The position numbers and the translations under genes are program-made. This document shows, in pieces, positions 33,462-42,121 of a stretch of DNA of 64,000 nucleotides (its first letter is position 1; each line of letters begins with the position of its first letter). The notes beneath the pieces were generated by a model. It was given only the letters and a program-made list of their open reading frames with translations. It did no database searches and was not told the origin of the DNA. The stretch comes from Sediminispirochaeta smaragdinae DSM 11293 (GTDB lineage Bacteria; Spirochaetota; Spirochaetia; DSM-16054; Sediminispirochaetaceae). The stretch covers positions 4,589,971-4,653,970 of the forward strand of contig NC_014364.1 of the NCBI RefSeq assembly GCF_000143985.1, in the 5' to 3' direction.

Positions 33462-35309
33462 ATGTTGAAACCATATCTTGAACGACTTGCCGACGGGGTT
33501 CTCCTTTTTGACGGGGCCGTTGGTACCATGCTCTACGAAAAGGGGGTCTTTCTCAACCAATGCTTTGAGCATGTGACCCTTACCTCTCCGGAAAAGGTGT
33601 CGGAGCTCCACCGGGAAATGATAGCGGCGGGGGCACAGGCCGTCACCACCAATACCTTCGGAGCAAACAGATTACGGCTTGACGGTTATGGTCTTTCCGA
33701 GCTTACCGGGAAAATCAACAGAGAAGCGGTCCGCCTGGCCCGGGAGGCTGCGGGAAAAGAGGTTTACGTTGCTGGTTCGGTAGGGCCCCTGGGCAAACGG
33801 GTCGGACCGGTAGGCAAAATCGACAGCGAAGAGGCTCGCAGTGTCTTTCGCGAACAGATGGAGGCCCTTGCCGAGGCGGGGATCGATCTCTTCGTTCTCG
33901 AAACCTTTCGAAATATCGACGAGCTGCTCTTGGCCGCCGAAACGGCAAAGGCGACGGCCCCGGAAATCCCGGTGCAGGCGCAATACAGCTTTCGCCCGCT
34001 ACGAAGTGAGCAGTACAATAACGATCTCACCCCTGTCTTTGCGCGACTCCAGGAATCGGAACATGTCGATGTGCTGGGAATCAATTGCTCAACTGGTCCG
34101 GCGCACATGCTCGATGTCATTCTTGCCTCGGGCGGAGTTGTCAGCAAACCGATCTCGGTCATGCCCAATGCAGGCTATCCCAGGGACTATGAGGGCAGAC
34201 AACTCTACATGGCAAGCCCAGACTACTTTGCCGAGTACGCCTTGAAATTCCTTGATGCAGGGGTACATGTGATCGGTGGATGCTGCGGGACGACGCCCTT
34301 GCATATACAGAAGATGGCACAGGCAATTCTCCATCTCGATTCAAGCCGCCATAAGGGTCTTAGCATAGAGGTTTCAAGCAAAGAAATCGAAAGGCTGGAA
34401 CCGGTGGCATTGGAAAAGCGCAGTGCTTTCGGTGCCGCCCTTGCAAAGGGAGAATGGATTACCACGGTGGAATTGGTTCCCCCCATGGGTATCGACCTTT
34501 CAAAGGCCATCGCAAAGGCCAAAACGTTAGGGGATGCAGGTATCACCTGTGTCAATGTACCAGACGGCCCCCGTGCCAGCAGTCGCATCAGTACCCTGGT
34601 GACCTGTATGGAAATACAGCGGAACAGCGGGGTGGAAACGATCCAGCATATCTGTTGCCGGGATAAGAATCTCATAGGAATACAGTCCGAACTTCTCGGT
34701 GCACAGACGGCCGGTGTACATAATCTTCTTCTCCTTACCGGAGATCCTCCAAAGGTGGGAAACTTTCCCGACGCCACCGGCGTTTTCGATACAGACTCGA
34801 TAGGCCTACTCAGCCTTGCAGACAGCCTCAATCAGGGGATCGACCTTGCGGGAAATCGCCTGCATGGTCAAACCTCTTTCGTCGCAGGAGCAGGGGCAAA
34901 TCCCGCCGCCCAGGTCCTGGAGAGGGAGGTTGAACGGGCCTGGAAAAAGGCAGAAGCAGGAGCAGAGTATTTTATTACTCAGCCTGTCTTCGATGTCGAA
35001 CTGCTTTCAACCTTTCTGGATAAGATCAAGGGAACGGGAAAGCCTGTTATTGCCGGTATATGGCCTCTGGCAAGTTACCGGAACGCCCTCTTCCTCCATT
35101 ACGAGGTACCCGGTATTTCCATTCCCGCAGATCTTCAGGAACGGATGAAAAAACATGATACAAAAGAAGGGGCGATGGAAGAAGGAATTCTCATCGCCAG
35201 GGAAATCATTGCGAAGATACGAGGCCGTGTCGCCGGCGTACAGGTAAGTCCCCCCTTCGGGAGACTCGAAGCCGCGCTACAGGTCATCAAAAATCAGGAG
35301 GACATATGA
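33462..35309 (+). CDS. Bifunctional homocysteine S-methyltransferase / methylenetetrahydrofolate reductase
   Basis: 615 residues from ATG 33462, which has GAGG five bases upstream. Residues 1-300 are the homocysteine methyltransferase barrel: LLFDGAVGTMLYEKG, VTTNTFGANRL, and zinc ligands in GINCSTGP (about 206) and VIGGCCGTTP (about 272). Residues about 325-615 are a MetF-type flavin barrel: TVELVPPMGIDLSKAI, CRDKNLIGIQSELLGA, NLLLLTGDPPK, FITQPVFDVELL. The same fusion (YitJ type) is known in Firmicutes and spirochaetes. It would reduce methylene-THF and also move a methyl group from a donor to homocysteine. Seven bases separate it from hisE; it overlaps tkt by four. Confidence 0.9.
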   Translation: MLKPYLERLADGVLLFDGAVGTMLYEKGVFLNQCFEHVTLTSPEKVSELHREMIAAGAQAVTTNTFGANRLRLDGYGLSELTGKINREAVRLAREAAGKEVYVAGSVGPLGKRVGPVGKIDSEEARSVFREQMEALAEAGIDLFVLETFRNIDELLLAAETAKATAPEIPVQAQYSFRPLRSEQYNNDLTPVFARLQESEHVDVLGINCSTGPAHMLDVILASGGVVSKPISVMPNAGYPRDYEGRQLYMASPDYFAEYALKFLDAGVHVIGGCCGTTPLHIQKMAQAILHLDSSRHKGLSIEVSSKEIERLEPVALEKRSAFGAALAKGEWITTVELVPPMGIDLSKAIAKAKTLGDAGITCVNVPDGPRASSRISTLVTCMEIQRNSGVETIQHICCRDKNLIGIQSELLGAQTAGVHNLLLLTGDPPKVGNFPDATGVFDTDSIGLLSLADSLNQGIDLAGNRLHGQTSFVAGAGANPAAQVLEREVERAWKKAEAGAEYFITQPVFDVELLSTFLDKIKGTGKPVIAGIWPLASYRNALFLHYEVPGISIPADLQERMKKHDTKEGAMEEGILIAREIIAKIRGRVAGVQVSPPFGRLEAALQVIKNQEDI

Positions 35310-37297
35310 ATCTTGAAGCTTTACGGGCGGCCGCCACATCGGTAAGGTCGCTCTCGATGGATGCCATTCAGACAGCCAACTCGGGACATCCTGGACTACC
35401 CATGGGCTGCGCGGAACTGGGAGCACTGCTCTACGGCGAAATCATGAAACACTACCCAAAGAATCCTCAATGGCCGAACCGTGACCGATTTGTCTTATCT
35501 GCCGGGCATGGTTCGATGTTTCTCTACTCGCTCCTTCATCTTTCAGGATACGACCTTCCCTTAGAAGAGTTGAAGCGTTTTCGTCAGATAGGATCAAAGA
35601 CCCCTGGACACCCCGAGTACGGCTATACCCCCGGAGTCGAGACCACAACCGGGCCTCTCGGCGCCGGCCTTTCCGAAGCGGTCGGGATGGCGGCGGCGGA
35701 GACCTTTCTGGCTGCCAATTTTAACACCGCCGATGCAAAGGTGGTTGATCACTACACCTGGGTCCTTGCCGGAGACGGTTGTATGATGGAGGGAATTAGC
35801 TCCGAGGCCAGCAGCCTTGCCGGACATTTGAAACTTGGCAAGCTTATCGTCTTCTACGATTCGAATAAAATCAGTATTGAAGGTTCCACATCTCTCGCCT
35901 TTACCGAAGATGTTGCCGAACGCTACCGTGCATATGGCTGGCAGGTGCTTTCCGGCGACATGTACGATATGGAAAAAACCGCCGCCCTTGTAGAAGAGGC
36001 TAAGGCGGAAACGGGAAAGCCTTCCCTGATTATTCTTGCCTCCATTATTGGCAAGGGCAGTCCCAACAAGGCGGGCAGTTCCAAAGTGCATGGTTCCCCT
36101 CTTGGTGTCGATGAGGTCATTGCAACCCGAAAAAATCTCGGTATCCCTGAGAACGAATCCTTTTATATCGCTCCGAAGGCAAAAACGTATTTCACGGAGA
36201 AACTGGAAGAACGAAAGGCCTCCTTCGACGCCTGGAATACGCTCTTTGATTCCTGGAGCAAGGCTCATCCCGAGCTTCGGAAAAAGTGGGACCGTTGGTT
36301 CGAAGGCGATAGAAAAGCTGCTGCCGAAGCAGCCCTTGCCGCGGCGAAGATGCCTAAATATAAGGTTGGCGATTCCGTCGCTACACGAAAGGCAGGAGGC
36401 GCCGCCCTCCAGGCCGCTGCAGCCGCCATGGAAAATCTTGTCGGTGGGTCCGCCGATCTCGCCCCAAGCAATAACACCGCTCTTCCCGACTACGGTGATT
36501 ACAGTGCCGAGGAGAGGGCCGGCAGAACCTTTCACTTCGGCGTCAGAGAGCATGCCATGGGTGCCTTGGCAAACGGTCTTTCACTCCACGGGGGTCTCCG
36601 TTCCTTTGCCGCAACCTTTCTGGTTTTCTCCGATTACATGCGGCCCCAGGTCCGGCTATCGGCGATCATGAAGGAACCGGTCGTCTATGTCTTTACACAC
36701 GATTCGATCTTTGTGGGTGAAGATGGCCCGACCCATCAGCCTATCGAACACGCCGCGGCGTTGCGTATCATTCCCAACGTTCATGTCTTCCGCCCTGCGG
36801 ATGCCGAAGAGACGGTGAGGGCCTGGGAACTTGCGCTTCTGAGAGACGACGGCCCCTCGGCCCTGCTGCTCACCCGTCAAAACCTTCCGGTTGTGGAAAA
36901 AGCGGACGGCTCATGGCGCGATTCAATGGCTACAAAAGGTGCTTATATCGTACGGGAAAGCAACGGTGCTCCGAAACTTGTGGTCGTGGCTACAGGCTCC
37001 GAGCTTTCCATGGCCCTTGAAGCGGTCGATCTAACAGAGCGCACGGACATCAGGGTCGTCTCCATGCCCTGCAAGGAGCGATTCCTAGCTCTTTCCGACG
37101 ACGAAAAGGCCAAGCTGCTGCCGAAAGGAGCGGAGGTCTATGCCACCGAAGCGGGAGTCAGCGACGGCTGGGAAGCTGTTACCGGCTGCCGGGATAGGGT
37201 CTTCGGTATCAATCGCTTCGGAGAATCGGGCCCAGGTGAAGCCGTTGCCGAGGATATCGGCTTTACCGCAAAGGCCTTTGCGGAAATGCTAAAGTAG
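35306..37297 (+). CDS. tkt: Transketolase
   Basis: 663 residues, the family's usual length. N-terminal thiamine-diphosphate domain: ANSGHPGLPMGCAEL (His27 region), GPLGAGLSEAVGMA, LAGDGCMMEGISSEA (metal and ThDP site, about 152-166). Central domain: HFGVREHAMGALANGL (catalytic Glu about 411), HDSIFVGEDGPTHQPIEH. C-terminal domain ends RFGESGPGEAVAEDIGFTA. It moves two-carbon ketol units between pentose-phosphate and glycolytic sugars. ATGA overlap with the previous gene and AGGAGG upstream. A strong terminator follows 20 bases after the stop. Assignment is firm. Confidence 0.96.
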   Translation: MNLEALRAAATSVRSLSMDAIQTANSGHPGLPMGCAELGALLYGEIMKHYPKNPQWPNRDRFVLSAGHGSMFLYSLLHLSGYDLPLEELKRFRQIGSKTPGHPEYGYTPGVETTTGPLGAGLSEAVGMAAAETFLAANFNTADAKVVDHYTWVLAGDGCMMEGISSEASSLAGHLKLGKLIVFYDSNKISIEGSTSLAFTEDVAERYRAYGWQVLSGDMYDMEKTAALVEEAKAETGKPSLIILASIIGKGSPNKAGSSKVHGSPLGVDEVIATRKNLGIPENESFYIAPKAKTYFTEKLEERKASFDAWNTLFDSWSKAHPELRKKWDRWFEGDRKAAAEAALAAAKMPKYKVGDSVATRKAGGAALQAAAAAMENLVGGSADLAPSNNTALPDYGDYSAEERAGRTFHFGVREHAMGALANGLSLHGGLRSFAATFLVFSDYMRPQVRLSAIMKEPVVYVFTHDSIFVGEDGPTHQPIEHAAALRIIPNVHVFRPADAEETVRAWELALLRDDGPSALLLTRQNLPVVEKADGSWRDSMATKGAYIVRESNGAPKLVVVATGSELSMALEAVDLTERTDIRVVSMPCKERFLALSDDEKAKLLPKGAEVYATEAGVSDGWEAVTGCRDRVFGINRFGESGPGEAVAEDIGFTAKAFAEMLK

Positions 37298-37317
37298 GCC
37301 ATAGTAAAAATAAGAAA

Positions 37318-37349
37318 AAGCCGTCCGGGCTTTCCCGGACGGCTTTTTT
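37318..37349 (+). terminator. Intrinsic terminator after tkt
   Basis: Stem CCGTCCGGG / CCCGGACGG with loop CTTT, extended by AAG/CTT, followed by a run of six T. It ends the hisA-tkt operon. Confidence 0.93.
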
Positions 37350-37440
37350 CGTTATCCTTATTTTTATTATTATATGTGGATGAGCTTATGGATAAGAAAC
37401 TAACCCTCAGCGTAGATGGAAAGTACATACATCAGAAACA

Positions 37441-38349
37441 TCAGGTGGAATTTTTTGTTAGGCTAATGGTTTCAGTTTCGTCACTCTCACTTGCAGAAGT
37501 TAAAATCACTAATAATGATACTATAACTAAAAAACCGCCGATAATAATATTGAGGGTAATTTTTTCTGATAAAATCATGACTGAAGAAAATACGGTCACA
37601 ACAGGTTCTAGTATTGAAACAAGTGCAGCCGAGGAAGGTCCTATCTTCTCCAAGCCACTAAAAAATGACCAAAAAGCAAGTACTGTAGAAATCAGTGCAA
37701 TCATTACTACCGCAGAGATTCCTTTGATGTTTTGTGGGGCTGAAAACCCTGAAGTAAAATTCACAATTCCATAAACAATCGATGCTCCAAGCATAATAAA
37801 TGCCGATGATTGAACTTCCATTCCCGCTTTTATTACTTTTGAACTAATTAGTATATATCCTGAATAAACAACCGCTGATGCAACTGATAGAATAATACCA
37901 ATAGAGTTCGCAGAACCTTTTGCTCCAATAATTACAACTGCACCTGTTAATGCAAAACCAAGTGCCAATATTTTTCGAAATGTAATCTTTTCTTTCAAAA
38001 ATAAGGCAGAGCCTATCATTACCATCACAGGATAGGTATATAACAAAAGAGAGACAACACTTGCTGAAGCAAAATTAAGTGCTGTAAAATAACAAAAAGA
38101 TTGTCCAGTGTATCCGACAGCACCCATTAGCAAAAAGATTAATATTTCTTTTTTTGATGGAAATACAAGCCTCTTCATCAATATTAGTAAAAACATAAAA
38201 ATTGCTGCTACTGAAAAACGAAGAAAAAGCAACGTTAAAGTACTTGTATTCGCAGTATACGCTATTTTAGCAAATACAGGCATAAGTCCAAAAGAAACTG
38301 CTGAGATTGCAACAAGGACCACGCCTTCTATCTTGTTTATATATTGCAT
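37441..38349 (-). CDS. EamA/DMT family transporter
   Basis: 302 residues with ten hydrophobic helices in two repeated halves of five, the EamA (drug/metabolite transporter) layout. GVVLVAISAVSFGLMPVFAKIAY opens the first half; VASAVVYSGYILISSKVI opens the second; FFSGLEKIGPSSAALVSILEPVVTVFSSVM near residues 230-260 is the typical second-repeat motif. It should move a small metabolite across the inner membrane; the substrate is unknown. GGGAG stands nine bases before ATG 38349. The gene is much more AT-rich than tkt before it or LysR after it, suggesting separate acquisition. It is divergent from the LysR gene. Confidence 0.9.
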   Translation of the reverse strand: MQYINKIEGVVLVAISAVSFGLMPVFAKIAYTANTSTLTLLFLRFSVAAIFMFLLILMKRLVFPSKKEILIFLLMGAVGYTGQSFCYFTALNFASASVVSLLLYTYPVMVMIGSALFLKEKITFRKILALGFALTGAVVIIGAKGSANSIGIILSVASAVVYSGYILISSKVIKAGMEVQSSAFIMLGASIVYGIVNFTSGFSAPQNIKGISAVVMIALISTVLAFWSFFSGLEKIGPSSAALVSILEPVVTVFSSVMILSEKITLNIIIGGFLVIVSLLVILTSASESDETETISLTKNST

Positions 38350-38452
38350 TTTAACTATCTCCCTTTGCTGTATGTTACAATTCTATACGATTTGAAACAA
38401 TGAGACATAAAGTTTAGCATGAAGCTGTTCTTTCCAGCATATCCTATGACTG

Positions 38453-38458
38453 TATAAT
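38453..38458 (+). promoter_or_regulatory. -10 box candidate for the LysR gene
   Basis: TATAAT at 38453 with a weak -35 (TTTCCA, 16 bases upstream) and a GGAG ribosome binding site later, before ATG 38515. The 165-base divergent spacer to the EamA gene probably also holds the LysR autoregulatory site, which I cannot place. Confidence 0.4.
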
Positions 38459-38514
38459 GATGCTTGCATCACCTTATAAGGCTCTACAAAAACGAATGAG
38501 ATTGGAGTAATCAT

Positions 38515-39393
38515 ATGAACCGCCAAAGATTGATGTGCTTTTCGACACTTGCAGAGACTCTGAATTTCTCAAGGGCCGCGGAATGCATGTTTATTTCTCA
38601 GCCTGCGTTCAGCAGACAAATCGCAAATCTGGAGAAGGAACTGGGGTGCATTTTACTCAAGCGCAATACTCATAAGGTCGAGCTTACACCCGAGGGGGAA
38701 ACCTGTCTGCAATTCGTCAACTCGGTGCTGCGTGAATATGACAAGCTCATTGAGGCTGCAAACAGGGCGAGCAACGAAATATCGGGAACCATTTTGATCG
38801 GGTACGCCGGCCGGAGCCATATAGAGCTCGTTTTCGAAGGGCTTCGGGACCTTCACGCGCGGTACCCGCATATCAAGGCCCGCATATGCTGCAATCACAT
38901 TGAAGGGCTGAAAAGGGGGCTTCGTTCCGGGGAATACGATGTAATCATCCTGTTCGAGCCGTGCATCGAGGGTGACAACGATATAGAGTGGATAACGCTT
39001 GCAAGGTCGCAATTTGACGCGGTGTTGCCCCAACATCACCCTCTGGCCAATAACAAAAGTATACCGTTAAGCGCCCTGAAAAACGAACGCTTTGTGTCCT
39101 CTATCCGTGAAACCGCACCGCAAATCTACGATACGCGTTTAAAGCTCTGTGCCCAGGCCGGGTTTGTGCCAAATATTGTCGAACATGTAAAAAACGCCCA
39201 GGCCGCCACCATCTCTGTGGGGGCGCTTGGCCTGGTAACTCTGTTACCCAAGGCAGCTGTAGACCCGTGCACACCGGGCATCAGTATTGTGCCTCTTCAG
39301 GGGCTGGAGGGTTCTTTTAATATCATACTGGCATGGCGTAAAGGCGAACAAAACCCGTGCATCCCACTTTTCTGCCGTATTCTCAAGGGGTAG
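38515..39393 (+). CDS. LysR-type transcriptional regulator
   Basis: 292 residues. The N-terminal HTH is standard: RLMCFSTLAETLNFSRAAECMFISQPAFSRQIANLEKELG (residues 5-44), then LLKRNTHKVELTPEGE. From about residue 92 comes the effector-binding domain: TILIGYAGRSHIELVFEGLRDL, VIILFEPCIEGDND, SVGALGLVTLLP. It lies 166 bases upstream of and parallel to the flavin reductase gene, the usual arrangement for a regulator of that gene; divergent EamA is the other candidate target. The effector is unknown. Complete by length and motif. Confidence 0.93.
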   Translation: MNRQRLMCFSTLAETLNFSRAAECMFISQPAFSRQIANLEKELGCILLKRNTHKVELTPEGETCLQFVNSVLREYDKLIEAANRASNEISGTILIGYAGRSHIELVFEGLRDLHARYPHIKARICCNHIEGLKRGLRSGEYDVIILFEPCIEGDNDIEWITLARSQFDAVLPQHHPLANNKSIPLSALKNERFVSSIRETAPQIYDTRLKLCAQAGFVPNIVEHVKNAQAATISVGALGLVTLLPKAAVDPCTPGISIVPLQGLEGSFNIILAWRKGEQNPCIPLFCRILKG

Positions 39394-39559
39394 AGCGCCA
39401 CTGTCCATTGGAATAGCAGCGTTTGGTTATAACAAAACAGCATAATACTTCCCCGGTAATGCGCAGTTTGGCATTTCCAATATCAACGGCATTGTTTTAT
39501 ATTTGTTAGCATAGTTTGATAGCTGTCAAATCGTTGATAATATAAAGGAATCTTTTGTA

Positions 39560-41782
39560 ATGAAGAAAAGCAGAATACCTACTCTTTTACTAAGCATTGT
39601 TATGCTGTTGAGTCTGGCAGCCTGTGGGCAGGAGTCAAAATCAGCATCGGGCCCCAGCGGCGAATACAGTACATCGGCAAAGGGCTTCGGTGGCGACGTA
39701 AACGTAACGGTTACGCTGGAAAACGGCGTGATTGTGGCCGTGACTGCGGAAGGCCCTTCTGAAACCGCTGGTGTAGGCTCCAACGCAATAGACCAGCTCC
39801 CGGATGCGATTGTGGCGGCTGGCAACGCGGATGTGGACGGCGTTTCCGGCGCTACCATGACGAGCAACGCCATTAAGACGGCGGTAAAGAAAGCCCTGAA
39901 CGAAGCCCGTGGAACCGAACAGGAGGCGTTCGACGGATATACCGAAGGGACGTACACGGGCACGGCCCAGGGCAACAATGGTCCGCTGAAGGTTGAGGTC
40001 ACGGTAAGTAAGGATAAAATTGAAAGCGTTGAGGTCGTTTCAAACAACGAGACGGCGCTTTTATCCGTGCCGGCTCTTGAGCGCATACCCTCCGAAATCG
40101 TGGAACACCAGACGCTGACGCTTGACGCCGTATCCGGCGCGACAGTCACCAGCAACGCAATCATAGCCGCCACAAAGAACGCTGTTCTTCAGGCAGGCGG
40201 CAACATGGCGTACCTTGATGCCAACGCATATGCCCCCGAAGCAGGCGATCCCATCGAGAAGGACGCCGAAGTGGTGGTCGTGGGCGCAGGCGGCGCAGGG
40301 TTATCGGCGGCCGTCACCGCTCTGCAGAACGGAGCAAGCGTCATACTCATTGAAAAAAATGCGACCCTGGGCGGCAATACACTGCAGAGCGGTTGTGGTT
40401 GGTGCTCCGTCAACCCAGAAGTTCAGGGGAAAGTAGAGACCAAGGCTGGCCAGATCGAAACGCTGCAGTCCTATCTTGAATTGAAGCCTGCGGATTACCC
40501 CGCAGTAGCCGACGTGCTTGAGGTTCTTCAGGGGCAGATCAGAGATTACCTTGCGGGCGATACGACTTATATGTTCGATTCGGTGGAGCTATTCATATTC
40601 CAGACCTACATCATGGGTACGCGTACGGGACTTGACGGCACTACAATTACAGGCAATGTCGATCTGATAAAAACGATGTGCACCCAAAGCGAGGATGCGC
40701 GCCAATGGATATACTCTTTCGACATTGATGAATTCAGGAATTACAACACTCCGATCGGCGGTCCCTGGCATCGCAGCCGCGAGCCGCAAAAGAATGAAAC
40801 CGGGAAAAACGGACTGCCCATGCTTCAAGCGCTGGAAACCTATTTGCTGAATAACGGCGCCGAAATCATGTACGAAACCCGCGCAACCGATCTTATTACG
40901 AAAAAAGGAGCCGTTACGGGCGTTCTGGCCAAGAAAACGGACGGTACACCTGTTACGCTCCATGCCAAAAAGGCAGTAATCCTATGCACGGGCGGTTATG
41001 GAGCGAATTCCGAGATGGTGTTTAAACACAACAATTATTGGAAGGACCTTCCCGACGACCTGCTGACCACCAACTGCAAAACGAGCACCGGCGACGGAAT
41101 CACCATGGCTGAAAAAATCGGCGCGCAGCTGACGGGCATGGGATTTGTACAGCTGATGCCGACCTCCAGCCCCGTAACAGGTGATACCTTCAAGAGTATG
41201 ATCGAGCCGTATGACTTTATATTTGTAGACCCAACGGGCAATCGTTTCATTAACGAGATGGCGGAAGGCAGAGATACGCTTTCCGCGGCGGCGCTGTCCG
41301 TAGGCAGTTACTTCTATGTGATCATGGACCAGCAGATGATAGACAATGGAAACTATGATCAGTCCTGGTACGACGCAAAGGTAGATGCGGGTATTTTGGT
41401 GAAAGCGGACACGCTTGAAGAACTCGCCAAAAAAATCGACGTGGATTACAACGCGCTGCAAAAGACATTGAACAATTATAACGCGGCAGTAAAAAGCGGC
41501 GTGGACTCGTTGGGAAAAACCGAAATGGTACATACTTGCGAAGTCGGCCCGTTTTATGCGTGCCCAAGGCGCCCCGCCATCCATTACACCATGGGCGGCA
41601 TAACTATCAACAGCAACGCCCAGGTGCTCGACACCGACGGCAACGTCATAAAAGGACTGTATGCCGCTGGTGAAACCACGGGAGGAATCCACGCTGGTAA
41701 CCGTTGCGGAGGCAACGCGGTCGCGGATATATTCGTATTCGGCAGAATCGCGGGAAAGAATGCGGCGTCGCTAAAAAAATAG
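39560..41782 (+). CDS. Extracytoplasmic FAD/FMN flavin reductase lipoprotein (fumarate reductase-like)
   Basis: 740 residues. A lipoprotein signal (LLSLAACGQ, lipobox Cys22) is followed by two FMN-binding domains (about 33-115 and 125-212), each with a flavinylation motif: DGVSGATMT (Thr101) and DAVSGATVT (Thr197). The rest is a FrdA-like domain: VVVVGAGGAGLSAAVTAL (about 238-255), TGGYGANSEM, NRFINEMAEGRD, AIHYTMGGI and GNRCGGNAVADIFVFGRIAG. The duplicated FMN domains would be charged by an ApbE transferase and pass electrons to FAD for reducing fumarate or another enoate/organic acceptor. AAGGA precedes the ATG; a terminator follows. Substrate cannot be read. Confidence 0.9.
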   Translation: MKKSRIPTLLLSIVMLLSLAACGQESKSASGPSGEYSTSAKGFGGDVNVTVTLENGVIVAVTAEGPSETAGVGSNAIDQLPDAIVAAGNADVDGVSGATMTSNAIKTAVKKALNEARGTEQEAFDGYTEGTYTGTAQGNNGPLKVEVTVSKDKIESVEVVSNNETALLSVPALERIPSEIVEHQTLTLDAVSGATVTSNAIIAATKNAVLQAGGNMAYLDANAYAPEAGDPIEKDAEVVVVGAGGAGLSAAVTALQNGASVILIEKNATLGGNTLQSGCGWCSVNPEVQGKVETKAGQIETLQSYLELKPADYPAVADVLEVLQGQIRDYLAGDTTYMFDSVELFIFQTYIMGTRTGLDGTTITGNVDLIKTMCTQSEDARQWIYSFDIDEFRNYNTPIGGPWHRSREPQKNETGKNGLPMLQALETYLLNNGAEIMYETRATDLITKKGAVTGVLAKKTDGTPVTLHAKKAVILCTGGYGANSEMVFKHNNYWKDLPDDLLTTNCKTSTGDGITMAEKIGAQLTGMGFVQLMPTSSPVTGDTFKSMIEPYDFIFVDPTGNRFINEMAEGRDTLSAAALSVGSYFYVIMDQQMIDNGNYDQSWYDAKVDAGILVKADTLEELAKKIDVDYNALQKTLNNYNAAVKSGVDSLGKTEMVHTCEVGPFYACPRRPAIHYTMGGITINSNAQVLDTDGNVIKGLYAAGETTGGIHAGNRCGGNAVADIFVFGRIAGKNAASLKK

Positions 41783-41826
41783 CCGATTTCCGCAGCTTTT
41801 ACTGCAGCTTATGCCAGTATAAGAGG

Positions 41827-41860
41827 CCGCTTCGTATAACAATGTGCGAAGCGGTTTTTT
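41827..41860 (+). terminator. Intrinsic terminator after the flavin reductase gene
   Basis: CCGCTTCG (41827-41834) pairs with CGAAGCGG (41847-41854) over a 12-base loop and is followed by six T. Confidence 0.88.
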
Positions 41861-41899
41861 CCATATACTTTTTTGCTGAAGCGAATATAACCAACAATT

Positions 41900-41968
41900 T
41901 CTGATGCCCATCAGGGCCTAAAGGATGCCATCCGGAAAGAGTTTACTGGCTGCAGCCAACGCTTGTAG
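41900..41968 (+). pseudogene. IS256/Mutator-type transposase remnant
   Basis: A 22-codon open stretch reads SDAHQGLKDAIRKEFTGCSQ, the segment after the second catalytic Asp in IS256-family transposases (SDAHxGLKxAI...GxxWQRC), then hits a stop. No other part of the enzyme and no ends are visible. The remaining bases to 42121 hold only broken frames. This fills the 339-base spacer between the flavin reductase and the AlbA_2 gene together with the terminator. Confidence 0.6.
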
Positions 41969-42121
41969 ATGTTAGGAAATATGCCAAGGAACATATGGAA
42001 TAACTATCTGGCAAGCATTCTGACGCGATGGACAGGTTCTTTACACAATTGTCCGCTAAATAAGAAGAGTATTGCTGGATTTTTCGATATACGAAATTGG
42101 TAAAGGCTGTGAGAATTCTAT

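Noticed and set aside
35594..36553. 319-codon open frame opposite transketolase
   Set aside because: Antisense shadow of tkt with no family pattern, signal or ribosome binding site.
37350..37440. Possible gene between the tkt terminator and EamA
   Set aside because: Only short frames without ribosome binding site; treated as spacer.
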